Part shown: positions 7,946 to 15,894 of the stretch, piece by piece
Layout: each line of letters starts with the position of its first letter
Numbering within the stretch: position 1 is the stretch's first letter
Origin: JABMMZ01 sp040403495
GTDB lineage: Bacteria > Bacteroidota > Bacteroidia > NS11-12g > UBA955
Reading direction: 5' to 3'
Length of the DNA: 34,237 nucleotides
Assembly: GCA_040403495.1 (NCBI GenBank)
Contig: JBBAKM010000029.1
Coordinates: 1-34,237 of the forward strand
The notes under the pieces: model-generated
The model's input: only the letters and a program-made list of their open reading frames with translations
Told to the model about the DNA's origin: nothing
Database searches by the model: none
Position numbers and translations under genes: made by a program

Positions 7946-8340
7946 CAATAATATATTTAGTAATGGCTTGTTTAATTATTTCTTGTAATAATAAACCCAA
8001 TCAAGTTTCAGTAGATTCTTCAATAAGCGGAATTTGGCGTGTAGATAGTTTTGTGAGGACATCTGAAAATATAAATAATATAGAAGATCTCCTTTTAACT
8101 TCGGTTGATTATTCGGGAATGATTTTTAAATTTTAAGAAGAAAAATTGGAAATTTATTCACCAACAATGGAGTTGGAAGAACAAGAGAGTATTCAATTTA
8201 TTGGAGGTGACTCTATTTTAATTGGAAAGAACAAAGCCCTAATTCAAATTAATGACAATAAGATAGTAATGTGTTTTAATGAAGGGAATTATTATCTGAG
8301 TAAAAAAGACCACAACACTCTTGAAAATGATAAAAAATAA
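7936..8340 (+). pseudogene. Small lipoprotein gene interrupted by an in-frame TAA
   Basis: The frame starting at 7936 encodes a lipoprotein signal peptide (MNKTIIYLVMACLIISCNN, lipobox Cys at residue 17) and 'SISGIWRVDSF', a typical opening of small lipocalin-like Bacteroidota lipoproteins. It meets TAA at 8134-8136. The same frame then stays open from 8137 to 8340 (EEKLEIYSPTMELEEQESIQF...GNYYLSKKD), beta-rich and coherent with the first half. Together they give about 134 codons, a normal size for such proteins. One substitution (CAA, GAA or AAA to TAA) would explain the break; a sequencing error cannot be excluded. If translated, only a 66-residue lipopeptide is made. The start lies in the duplicated 26-bp element. 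Confidence 0.7.
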
Positions 8341-8432
8341 AAGTAGTTTTAATTTAATAATGTTGCCTCGAGTCCTAAAAAATGACTTGCGGTACATTTT
8401 TTTACATTAATAATCCAAAAGAGACGACCGCT

Positions 8433-8452
8433 CTCCCAATAGCTATCGGGAG
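8433..8452. repeat. 20-bp near-perfect palindrome (CTCCC..ATAGCTAT..GGGAG)
   Basis: CTCCCAATAGCTATCGGGAG is palindromic except for one position. The GATAGCTATC core with GC-rich flanks is GC-rich for this region. Similar palindromes are, from memory, dispersed in many Bacteroidota genomes. It lies in the 135-base gap between the broken lipoprotein and the membrane protein. No other feature is seen in that gap. Confidence 0.6.
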
Positions 8453-8475
8453 GTATGAGAAAGCATAAAATATAA

Positions 8476-8754
8476 ATGAAAATAAACATAGAAGTCAATA
8501 ATACAAATTCAAGTATTTCCCAATCTGAGTTAATTGTGAGGTTGTTGTTAATCAATGTGATAATTTGGTTACAACTGCTAAACGCTTACTTTAAAATAGA
8601 TCATCTTTGGGTTCTTACACTTTTAGTGTTGATTGTGTATCTATTAATAAACAGAAATTGGTTCAAAGGAAACATGAACAAAAAACAAGAAAAAATAGTT
8701 GTTATAAATGCAGTCATCAATATAATGATTATAATTGTATACTTAATCTTTTAA
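8476..8754 (+). CDS. Small hydrophobic membrane protein, unknown function
   Basis: Protein of 92 residues. After a polar N-terminus (about 1-20) it has three predicted membrane segments: LLLINVIIWLQLLNAYF, HLWVLTLLVLIVYLLI, and IVVINAVINIMIIIVYLIF at the C-terminus. Loops are short and basic (RNWFKGNMNKKQEK), suggesting cytoplasmic placement of that loop. No family is recognised. It lies 36 bases upstream of the thioredoxin-fold operon, in the same orientation, and may be its first gene. Because the region is AT-rich and hydrophobic frames occur by chance, the call is moderate. Confidence 0.5.
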   Translation: MKINIEVNNTNSSISQSELIVRLLLINVIIWLQLLNAYFKIDHLWVLTLLVLIVYLLINRNWFKGNMNKKQEKIVVINAVINIMIIIVYLIF

Positions 8755-8790
8755 ATTGGGCCTTTTATTTCCTTAATAACAAAACAAAAC

Positions 8791-9915
8791 ATGAAAAACA
8801 GTCGAATCATTATAATTTACTTATTGCTCTTTAACTACAACTTAGTAGCCCAGACAGATAAGGAAATTTACAAAAATTTAATTGCAAATAATATATCATT
8901 CTATGATATAAAAGATTCGACTGTATTTATTGATCTTTTTTTATACAATAGATTTAGAAATGATACCTTTACTTCCAAAGATGTTTTTTATTTTAAATCG
9001 AAAGACAAAAACAATCATCAAATTACATTTTCATCGATTTATTGGCTCAATTACTTAAATAAAAACACATACAGTTACGAAAACAAAAAAAGACTTTTTG
9101 AGGAAGAAAAGAAAGTTTTAGATGAAGTTGATTTTGACAAAAACTTACATAACTCTACTTTTTATCCCTTAGGAGAAATCTTGTCTAAAAATAAAGGCGA
9201 TTTCAACAAAAAAACCTATGGGAAATACACTATATCAAGGGTAAAAGATACTTTTACATTAACCCAAAAATACAAGAAATTAAATAGAACTAGAAAACTT
9301 TATTTTAAAGACGATTACAAAATATTTAAGATAGAAGAGTTTAATCACAATGAAAACGACCCAGATGCTTATTCAAGAATTGACTATCATTATTTTAAAA
9401 ACAACTGCTTTGACAGCTTAAACAAAGCACTTCAATTGGGTCTTTACACCCCGATACCAGAAAAAAAACTTATAACTCCTGTTAAAGATACAATTAGCAA
9501 AACAAGCAAAGTAATACATACCTTTGGGTACAACGATGCAGACACATTATTAGTAATTGACACAAACAAATATTATCTGTTTGATTATTGGTACTTGTCA
9601 TGCAGACCATGTTTGGACATGATGCCTTTTATGAAAAAATTACATGAGAAAATAGACGGTAATAAACTTGTAATTATTGGAGCAAACCCATCAGATAAAA
9701 AAGAAAACATTCTTAATTACTTAAACAAAAGAGACTATCATTTTTTGCAACTTGATAAGACTAAAAACATCCCATTTCACAATATAAATTCGCACCCCAC
9801 GTTAATATTAATGGATGGTAATTTTAATGAAGTAAAGAGGTTCAAAGGTTATGCTAAAGTTTATTCTGATTATGAAATAACTAAGTTTTTAAAGTCATTG
9901 GATTTGCTTAAATAA
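8791..9915 (+). CDS. Exported thioredoxin-fold (TlpA-like) protein 1
   Basis: Protein of 374 residues: signal peptide (1 to about 20, NYNLVAQ), a roughly 220-residue unassigned N-terminal domain rich in K, N, Y and F, then a TlpA/AhpC-TSA-like thioredoxin domain (about 240-374). The active-site pair is Cys271-Arg-Pro-Cys274 in 'FDYWYLSCRPCLDMMPFMKKLHEK', and the cis-Pro loop is 'INSHPTLILMDGNF'. These features support a periplasmic disulfide reductase or thiol-disulfide exchanger. The N-terminal domain has no recognised family. It is the first of four related genes spaced by 12, 5, -4 and 21 bases, so an operon is likely. The substrate is unknown. Confidence 0.82.
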   Translation: MKNSRIIIIYLLLFNYNLVAQTDKEIYKNLIANNISFYDIKDSTVFIDLFLYNRFRNDTFTSKDVFYFKSKDKNNHQITFSSIYWLNYLNKNTYSYENKKRLFEEEKKVLDEVDFDKNLHNSTFYPLGEILSKNKGDFNKKTYGKYTISRVKDTFTLTQKYKKLNRTRKLYFKDDYKIFKIEEFNHNENDPDAYSRIDYHYFKNNCFDSLNKALQLGLYTPIPEKKLITPVKDTISKTSKVIHTFGYNDADTLLVIDTNKYYLFDYWYLSCRPCLDMMPFMKKLHEKIDGNKLVIIGANPSDKKENILNYLNKRDYHFLQLDKTKNIPFHNINSHPTLILMDGNFNEVKRFKGYAKVYSDYEITKFLKSLDLLK

Positions 9916-9927
9916 ACACTTTATATC

Positions 9928-11127
9928 ATGCAATCAATTAGTCTTGGCAATCAAACAAATGGAATTAAAATTTTTGTTTTATTTCTTGTACAATTACTAT
10001 TTATCCAATTATGTAATGGGCAAAATGATTTTACACTAACCAAAAACATTCAAAACAAAATAATAGAAAAAAACAAAGGAGTTATCAATGTTTTTTGGCG
10101 TTATCGTTTACATAATTCTTCTTATTCGGATACCACTTTGGAATATAATAAATTCTATAACAATACTTTTAATAATTCATTCTACTTTAAGAATACTTAT
10201 ATTGATACAGACACTATTTATATTTCTGAGTTTTTTAATAACAAAAAAACAATTTATTTTAGAAATGATGATGACTCTAATTTAATTTGCAAAGAACTAG
10301 TTAAAAATTATGAAAAATACGCATTGAGTAATTATTTGCATTTGTCACACCCTTTAGCCAGAAAAATCACCTATGACACCAATTCATATTCTTACAAAGT
10401 TATTCAACTAAATGCAGGTGATTCTATCTACATAACCAAAAAAAATAAAAATGTAGCGTATAAACTATTTGTTGATTCGAATTCGAGAATTAGATTTTAT
10501 CAAGAAATTATCTATTTTGAAGCCGCTGAATTCCCCATAACTCAAACCGTTACTTTCGATTCATTTTACTATTCGGATTCTATCATTGATATAGAACCTT
10601 ATTTGAAACTTAAAACTTGTCCTCCTATCCCAAAAAAGAAACCAAGTAAAGTTAAAGAACCTACTCTAGATGAAATGTTTTTAAATAAACGTTTCGATTT
10701 TAAACCGTTTGTAAAATACATTGATTCAAACCAAATACTTAACTCAGGAAAAATTACGGTTATTGACTTTAGCTTTTTATCCTGTTTTGGCTGTGTTTTA
10801 TTACTTAAATCGTATGAAAAAATACTGGATTCATTTTCAAATCAAATGGATGTGATTTTGATAGACCCTGTGGACCCAAGAGGTAAAAATTTAATCATCA
10901 ACAAAACGCTTAAAGACATCAACATTTATGACAGAATTAAATATTACATCACCTTTGATGACGCCTATGAAACAACCTATAAAAACAAAATAAAGGCCTA
11001 TCCTACTTTGTTTTTTCTGGACCAAAATGGCATTGTTAGATTCATTAAAGTTGGTATAAATTGGGATGAAAACATATACAATACCTTTAAAAAAGAAATC
11101 GAAAGAATAACAGAAATATCAAAATAA
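9928..11127 (+). CDS. Exported thioredoxin-fold protein 2 (CFGC active site)
   Basis: Protein of 399 residues with a signal peptide (hydrophobic IKIFVLFLVQLLFIQLCNGQ, about 13-32), an N-terminal domain of about 220 residues beginning 'IIEKNKGVINVFWRYRLHNSSY', and a C-terminal thioredoxin fold. The active site is Cys286-Phe-Gly-Cys289 in 'FSFLSCFGCVLLLKSYEKI'; the cis-Pro loop is 'KAYPTLFFLDQNGIVRFIKVG'. A Phe-Gly dipeptide between the cysteines is unusual (Gly-Pro, Arg-Pro and similar are normal) and could shift the redox potential. It is a close paralogue of the next gene, sharing nearly identical DNA over the thioredoxin domain. In Bacteroidota, TlpA-like proteins often sit in periplasmic redox chains; the partner is not evident. 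Confidence 0.82.
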   Translation: MQSISLGNQTNGIKIFVLFLVQLLFIQLCNGQNDFTLTKNIQNKIIEKNKGVINVFWRYRLHNSSYSDTTLEYNKFYNNTFNNSFYFKNTYIDTDTIYISEFFNNKKTIYFRNDDDSNLICKELVKNYEKYALSNYLHLSHPLARKITYDTNSYSYKVIQLNAGDSIYITKKNKNVAYKLFVDSNSRIRFYQEIIYFEAAEFPITQTVTFDSFYYSDSIIDIEPYLKLKTCPPIPKKKPSKVKEPTLDEMFLNKRFDFKPFVKYIDSNQILNSGKITVIDFSFLSCFGCVLLLKSYEKILDSFSNQMDVILIDPVDPRGKNLIINKTLKDINIYDRIKYYITFDDAYETTYKNKIKAYPTLFFLDQNGIVRFIKVGINWDENIYNTFKKEIERITEISK

Positions 11128-11132
11128 AAACA

Positions 11133-12350
11133 ATGAATATTATAATTAATCTATTACACTTTTTTAAACTTTTTCTAAAAACTATAAACATACTATTTGT
11201 ATTCCTATTTCTTCAAAATAGCTATAGTCAAAGTGAATATAATAAAGTATTAGAAATTCAAAACAAAATTATAGAAAAAAATAAAGGCATCATCAATGTC
11301 TCATGGCGCTATAGCCAACATAATTCTGCGTATTTTGATACCTCTTACAATTACAATCATAATTATTATGACTCTAAAAATAACAAACTTTATGCATCAA
11401 ATATTAATAAATTATTAGATACCCCTTTCTATAATTTATTTATTGGCGATTCTAGTCATTATATTTTTGTTGACAAAATTGGCCAAAACACATATTGTCA
11501 AAAAACAGCTACTTTAGAATACTTTAAATCCAATTGGCGAAATGTAATCTTGCATCTTGCACTTCCATATTCAAAAACTATTATTGAAGATACCAATGTT
11601 TACAACTATAAAGTCATTAAAACTGATTACGGCGACTCAATTATAGTTTCTGAAAAACAAATAAACAAAGAAAGTGTACAAAAAATCTATTTTATTGATA
11701 ATCAATATAGAATACAGTATTTTAAAGAAATAATCTCCTTTGAAATTGCGCAGTTTCCAATAACTCAAACAATTATTTATGACTCATTTATATACTCAGA
11801 TTCTACAATTGACATTGAACCTTTTTTTAAGTTGAAATCATGTTCCCCTCCACCCGAATTTAATTCATATAATATAAAAGAGGTTAATCTTGATGATTTG
11901 TTTTTAAATAAGCGATTTGATTTTAAGCCTTTGGCAAAATATTTAGATTCTAATACAATTTTAAATTCCGGAAAAATAACCATTTTAGATTATAGTTATA
12001 TTTCATGTTTTGGCTGTGTTTTATTGCTTAAATCTTATGAGAAAATACTGGATTCATTCTCAAATCAAATCAGCATAATTTTAATAGACCCAGTTGACCA
12101 AAATTCAAAAAAAGCCATTTTAGACAAATCCCTTGTAAAATACAATATATATAATAAAGTTAATTCTTACATCACCTATAATAACGCTAAAGAAATAACA
12201 TATAATGGTGCCATAAATGCCTATCCTACTTTGTTTTTTCTGGACCAAAATGGCATTGTACGATTCATTAAAGTTGGTGTAAACAGGGATGAAAACATTT
12301 ACGAGACTTTTAAAAAAGAAATAGAAAGAATAACAAAATTATCAAAATGA
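11133..12350 (+). CDS. Exported thioredoxin-fold protein 3 (paralogue of protein 2)
   Basis: Protein of 405 residues with the same architecture as the preceding gene: signal peptide ending near NSYSQS, the 'NKIIEKNKGIINVSWRY' start of the N-terminal domain, a 'DSTIDIEPFFKLKSC' linker, then the thioredoxin domain with Cys292-Phe-Gly-Cys295 and 'NAYPTLFFLDQNG'. The two proteins are similar throughout. The thioredoxin parts are most alike, including a 41-base identical DNA tract (12219-12259 versus 10996-11036), so they arose by recent tandem duplication or are kept alike by gene conversion. The last codons overlap the next gene by 4 bases. Confidence 0.82.
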   Translation: MNIIINLLHFFKLFLKTINILFVFLFLQNSYSQSEYNKVLEIQNKIIEKNKGIINVSWRYSQHNSAYFDTSYNYNHNYYDSKNNKLYASNINKLLDTPFYNLFIGDSSHYIFVDKIGQNTYCQKTATLEYFKSNWRNVILHLALPYSKTIIEDTNVYNYKVIKTDYGDSIIVSEKQINKESVQKIYFIDNQYRIQYFKEIISFEIAQFPITQTIIYDSFIYSDSTIDIEPFFKLKSCSPPPEFNSYNIKEVNLDDLFLNKRFDFKPLAKYLDSNTILNSGKITILDYSYISCFGCVLLLKSYEKILDSFSNQISIILIDPVDQNSKKAILDKSLVKYNIYNKVNSYITYNNAKEITYNGAINAYPTLFFLDQNGIVRFIKVGVNRDENIYETFKKEIERITKLSK

Positions 12351-12739
12351 AAACCTTAAAATCAACATACGAAAACCTAATTTTGGTTTTACTAATTGGA
12401 TTGCTTTTTTTACATCAAATCAATGTCATAGACCGATTGATAGTTGTAATGCTTTACGTACCCTTTATCATGTATTACAATCCCTATAAAATTGTAACTC
12501 AAGTAGTCAATAAAACAGGATTGATGTCTATTTTATCGAGTCTTGTTGTTTCCATTTCATTGTCTTTTTTAATTACACTTCTTTATATTGGCACAACAAA
12601 TTCATTGTATTTCATGGTATTTTTTGTTGTCAATCTCTCTTTAGGTTTGTTTTATTTAAGTAAAAACAATTCATTGTCTTACAGTCATTTTCTAATCAAT
12701 ATTTTACTGACTCAAATTAAGTATTTTGTGGTTTCATAA
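12347..12739 (+). CDS. Four-helix membrane protein of the thioredoxin operon
   Basis: Protein of 130 residues with four predicted membrane helices: LILVLLIGLLFLHQI, DRLIVVMLYVPFIMYY, ILSSLVVSISLSFLITLLYI, and LYFMVFFVVNLSLGLFYL, followed by a basic tail. It overlaps the upstream thioredoxin gene by ATGA, so co-translation is expected. Membrane partners such as DsbD/CcdA- or MauE/DoxX-type proteins often deliver electrons to TlpA-like proteins, but this one has no cysteine at all. It therefore cannot relay electrons through a disulfide, and the functional link is only inferred from position. Confidence 0.65.
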   Translation: MKTLKSTYENLILVLLIGLLFLHQINVIDRLIVVMLYVPFIMYYNPYKIVTQVVNKTGLMSILSSLVVSISLSFLITLLYIGTTNSLYFMVFFVVNLSLGLFYLSKNNSLSYSHFLINILLTQIKYFVVS

Positions 12740-12760
12740 CCTCTCTTAATAACAAATCAA

Positions 12761-13855
12761 ATGTATAAATTACTGACTTTCCTATTACTCTTTATTCAAA
12801 TAAACCTAATTCATGCTCAAACCATTGAGGATGTTAAAAACAAATACCAAAACATACATAAAGTTTCATATAAAGTCAGTAATTTATTTAATATTTCTGA
12901 TGTATCTCATATCGGTAAACAAGAGCATTTCTATCAAATAGAAAACAGAAAGAAAAATCCCGAAATTAAATGGTTCGATTATGACATCATTAGTATTGAT
13001 ACGTTTTTTAAAGATCTCAGAGGTTATAAATGTTCAGAAAAAATTCAGTACATTCATTTAAAAGATACATTTTATGAGATTTTTAGACTCAAACATTGGG
13101 ATACTGTTTTATATTGCAACCAAAATCCACCTGCTTTTGATGGGTTTGTTTATTATCAACCTTTTGTGTCCTGTTTTTTTCCTACTAAATCTAGGGTATT
13201 AAAAAGGAAAGTGTCTGTTGCCAAAAATGGGGTTAAGTACTTTGATTTAATCAATAAACATTCAGGCATGCAATTGAAGGTGTTTATCAATTCAGACCTT
13301 TTGATAGATTCCATTCATAAAAAATTTAGCAATACAAAGATAGACAGAATCTTTTTTGAGTATTACAAAATCAATGATGTGGACCTTAATCCTGCCCCAA
13401 ACTTTTATCCATTAAGTGTAGAAAATAAATCCCAATACAACCTAAGAGATAAAACAATAAAGAAAAAACTGTTATCCCAATCTGATTCTTCAAAAATTGA
13501 GCAATTCAAAACACAATCAGAGAAATATCAGTTACTTGATTTTTGGTTTATAGGTTGTAAGCCTTGTCAAAAAAACTTTCCACAGTTACAAGAACTACAA
13601 TCTAAATTTTCGAATAATTTAGATGTTATAGCGCTCAATCCAATTGATAAAGAGAGTGACATTCAAAAATTCAAAGAAAAATACAAATTCAACTTCGGTA
13701 TTCAAAAGGATTCATTGTTGTTGAATGTTTATTACGATGTAACGGCCTATCCCACAACTATCTTAATCAATAGCAAGGGAGAAATACTATACAAACATGT
13801 GGGTTATGACCCCTTGTTATATGACAAGGTTAAAGAAATTGTATTAAAACAATAA
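12761..13855 (+). CDS. Exported thioredoxin-fold (TlpA-like) protein 4
   Basis: Protein of 364 residues: signal peptide (about 1-19, NLIHAQ), an N-terminal domain of about 210 residues that may be related to those of its neighbours, and a thioredoxin domain with Cys266-Lys-Pro-Cys269 in 'LLDFWFIGCKPCQKNFPQLQ' and cis-Pro in 'VTAYPTTILINSKGEILYKHVG'. This is the most canonical TlpA/ResA-like member of the four. It is the last gene of the operon; a weak AT-only hairpin (TAATTGTT/AACAATTA, 13853-13870) overlaps its stop codon. Periplasmic thiol reduction is likely and the client is unknown. Confidence 0.82.
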   Translation: MYKLLTFLLLFIQINLIHAQTIEDVKNKYQNIHKVSYKVSNLFNISDVSHIGKQEHFYQIENRKKNPEIKWFDYDIISIDTFFKDLRGYKCSEKIQYIHLKDTFYEIFRLKHWDTVLYCNQNPPAFDGFVYYQPFVSCFFPTKSRVLKRKVSVAKNGVKYFDLINKHSGMQLKVFINSDLLIDSIHKKFSNTKIDRIFFEYYKINDVDLNPAPNFYPLSVENKSQYNLRDKTIKKKLLSQSDSSKIEQFKTQSEKYQLLDFWFIGCKPCQKNFPQLQELQSKFSNNLDVIALNPIDKESDIQKFKEKYKFNFGIQKDSLLLNVYYDVTAYPTTILINSKGEILYKHVGYDPLLYDKVKEIVLKQ

Positions 13856-13908
13856 TTGTTTTAACAATTAAATTAAAAAATTAAAATTAAACTTTAATCC
13901 TTTTTTAC

Positions 13909-13916
13909 TATTTTTG
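13909..13916 (+). promoter_or_regulatory. -7 box (TATTTTTG) four bases before a start codon
   Basis: A TAnnTTTG match only 4 bases upstream of the ATG at 13921. Transcription would begin at or within a base or two of the start codon, giving a leaderless mRNA. No clear -33 TTG is present. Confidence 0.45.
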
Positions 13917-13920
13917 TTGA

Positions 13921-14139
13921 ATGCAAATATTTAAAAGTTTAATAGAACAGAAAGCCTTTGGTGTTTGCTCTAAAATAGGAGATAAAATGGGCTTGTGCAC
14001 CAGAAGAATCCGTTTGTTTTTTATTTACACCACCTTTTTAACTTTGGGTTCTCCGTTAATTATTTACATGATTTTAGCTTTTTGGATGAATATCAAAAAC
14101 TATTATTACGAAAAGCGCACAGCAGTGTGGGACTTATAA
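13921..14139 (+). CDS. PspC-domain mini membrane protein
   Basis: Protein of 72 residues containing one PspC-type domain: 'AFGVCSKIGDKMGLCTRRIRLFFIYTTFLTLGSPLIIYMILAFWMNIK'. The F-GVC..G..G....IRL.FI signature precedes one long membrane helix. Such short PspC proteins are frequent in Bacteroidota and probably act in membrane-stress physiology, but no function is established. It is monocistronic with a very close -7 box and converges with the SprT-like gene, overlapping it by 6 bases. Confidence 0.8.
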   Translation: MQIFKSLIEQKAFGVCSKIGDKMGLCTRRIRLFFIYTTFLTLGSPLIIYMILAFWMNIKNYYYEKRTAVWDL

Positions 14140-14754
14140 GTCTGCAATTTCCTCCACTTTGCAAATTCCACTAATTCTGTATTCTTTACCACTTTTTATT
14201 TCTACACATTGAACCCACGTTCTTAGTGTTTTTCCTTTTTTAAACACTCTGCCACTCTCTATCTTAAAAACGGAACCAATTGGCAATGTTTCTAAAAGAA
14301 GTTTTTGGTCTTTGTCGTACATTGACAGTACTTTGCTTAGGTTTTGGTCGCTACAGCTACTTGCTGATGGGTCGTGCATGTACGTTTTTAGCGCACGTGC
14401 AACATCATCAGGCAATTGGTGGTGGCTAATTAAGGGTTCTAAAAGCAGTTTAAACTCGTGTTTCCATTCTTTACCGTGAGGATCTATCTTGTTTCTGAAT
14501 TTTTCAAAGGCCACTAAGTGCGCCACTTCATGCAAAAAAGTGGTGATAAATGCATAGGGATTTAAGTTCTTGTTAACGGAAATTCGGTGGTTTTTTTCGT
14601 TTTTAAATGGCGCTCTATAATCGCCATACTTGCTGATTCGGGGTTTGCTTAATCTAAGTTGAATTTTATACTGAATAAGCAGTTCCACTACATAATTTTC
14701 AGTACCTAGGGGAAGAAAAGGTTTTATTTTTTCGGTTAATTCTGCCTTAGTCAA
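14134..14754 (-). CDS. SprT-like zinc metalloprotease-family protein
   Basis: Cytosolic protein of 206 residues with a SprT-like domain. The zinc-binding HExxH motif is His75-Glu76-Val-Ala-His79, followed by a candidate third ligand His93 in 'DPHGKEWKHEF'. This is the architecture of SprT/Spartan peptidases that handle DNA-protein crosslinks in eukaryotes; bacterial roles are poorly known. The C-terminal region (about 145-206) is beta-rich with two or three strand pairs and lacks the CxxC zinc ribbon of E. coli SprT. It is the last gene of the minus-strand run, 12 bases after the DUF3109 gene. Confidence 0.85.
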   Translation of the reverse strand: MTKAELTEKIKPFLPLGTENYVVELLIQYKIQLRLSKPRISKYGDYRAPFKNEKNHRISVNKNLNPYAFITTFLHEVAHLVAFEKFRNKIDPHGKEWKHEFKLLLEPLISHHQLPDDVARALKTYMHDPSASSCSDQNLSKVLSMYDKDQKLLLETLPIGSVFKIESGRVFKKGKTLRTWVQCVEIKSGKEYRISGICKVEEIADL

Positions 14755-14766
14755 CGCTATAGTTTT

Positions 14767-15345
14767 TTATTTTTTTTCTGTGAGCCAAGCTTCATAGATG
14801 CTCTCAAGCTCCTGATACCAACTTGTTCCAAATTGTCTAATTAAAGGCTCTTTCAAAAATTTAAAAACCGGAACTTTTAACTCATCACCTAAGGCGCAAG
14901 CAGCACTACAAATATCCCATTTGTGATAGTTGAGTGTTGTATATAGCCCAACTTTACCCAAACGAATAGGATATAAATGACAGCTGATAGGTTTAGCGGT
15001 TTCTATGGCTTTTTCTTTGTAGGCTTTTTCTATTCCACAACTTAGGCAACCATCATTGCGATAAGCAAAAATACACTCCCCCGTAGGGTGACAAGTAGTG
15101 GCATATTCTATGAAATCGTCTCCTTCATAAAAGCCTTCTTTCTCAAAAAGTTTGGTGCTTTGCTCATTTAAATAAGGGGCTAAGTTGTGCCATTCCTTTT
15201 GGTAAGCATTGATTTCCTCAATCTCAAGTGGTGCACCTCTGTTGCCTTCAATACAACAAGCACCTTTGCATTTACTTAAATTGCAAACAAAATTGGTGTC
15301 GAAAATCTCTGTGGAAATAAGCGTATCTCCAAGCTCAATGATCAT
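14767..15345 (-). CDS. DUF3109 cysteine-rich protein
   Basis: Protein of 192 residues of the DUF3109 family, widely conserved in Bacteroidota. It has many conserved cysteines in the order 'FVCNLSKCKGACCIEGNRGAPL', 'CHPTGECIFAYRNDGCLSCGIEKAY', 'ISCHLYPIR', 'WDICSAAC'. These resemble zinc/iron-sulfur ligand sets of the YkgJ-like (Fe-S or zinc chelating) superfamily; a bound metal is inference. Its start overlaps the end of purE by 4 bases, so it is translationally coupled to purine biosynthesis, a linkage worth noting but unexplained. Confidence 0.85.
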   Translation of the reverse strand: MIIELGDTLISTEIFDTNFVCNLSKCKGACCIEGNRGAPLEIEEINAYQKEWHNLAPYLNEQSTKLFEKEGFYEGDDFIEYATTCHPTGECIFAYRNDGCLSCGIEKAYKEKAIETAKPISCHLYPIRLGKVGLYTTLNYHKWDICSAACALGDELKVPVFKFLKEPLIRQFGTSWYQELESIYEAWLTEKK

Positions 15346-15854
15346 TTTCTGTTTAAATATTTTTGATAGCCATCGTGTTCCAATTGTGTGGCTTTCTCTA
15401 ATACATTTTCTTCAAGTTTTCTAGAGTACTTATTTAAGTTATTTGCAATGTTAGAATTATTAATTGCTAAAATTTTAGCAGCAAATAAACCTGCATTTTT
15501 AGCCCCATCTATTGCCATAGCTGCAACAGGAATTCCAGGAGGCATTTGAACAATACTGTATAATGAATCCACTCCACTCAATACATTTAATCTAATTGGG
15601 ACACCGATAACAGGTAATTCTGTTAAACTAGCGGTCATTCCCGGTAAATGTGCAGCACCACCTGCACCTGCTATAATGCATTTATAGCCATTTTGTTTTG
15701 CATTTTGTGCCTCTGAATACATTCGCTTAGGTGTGCGATGAGCACTTACTATACTTATTTTAAAGGTTGCGCCTAATTCTTCAAGTATTACTGCGGCCTC
15801 TTTCATAACAGGTAAATCGCTGTCTGAACCCATAATTATTAATACATCTGCCAT
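15342..15854 (-). CDS. purE: N5-carboxyaminoimidazole ribonucleotide mutase PurE (class I)
   Basis: Cytosolic enzyme of de novo purine synthesis that converts N5-CAIR to CAIR. The 170-residue length is normal for class I PurE. Signatures are 'VLIIMGSDSDLPVM' near the N-terminus (phosphate-binding GSDSD), 'SAHRTPKRM' with the catalytic His, 'IIAGAGGAAHLPGM', and 'PVIGVPI'. It lies 40 bases downstream of purK, which makes its substrate, and overlaps the DUF3109 gene by 4 bases. Confidence 0.97.
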   Translation of the reverse strand: MADVLIIMGSDSDLPVMKEAAVILEELGATFKISIVSAHRTPKRMYSEAQNAKQNGYKCIIAGAGGAAHLPGMTASLTELPVIGVPIRLNVLSGVDSLYSIVQMPPGIPVAAMAIDGAKNAGLFAAKILAINNSNIANNLNKYSRKLEENVLEKATQLEHDGYQKYLNRK

Positions 15855-15894
15855 ATTTTTTTATCTATCGTTTTTTTTAACTTTTTGTCAAATT

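Noticed and set aside
7044..8340. Complete diversity-generating retroelement
   Set aside because: No reverse transcriptase, accessory gene or adenine-rich template copy of 7060-7170 was found anywhere in the window.
8349..8555. 68-codon minus-strand frame
   Set aside because: Overlaps the 92-aa membrane protein and the palindrome; hydrophobic parts are the shadow of the opposite strand.
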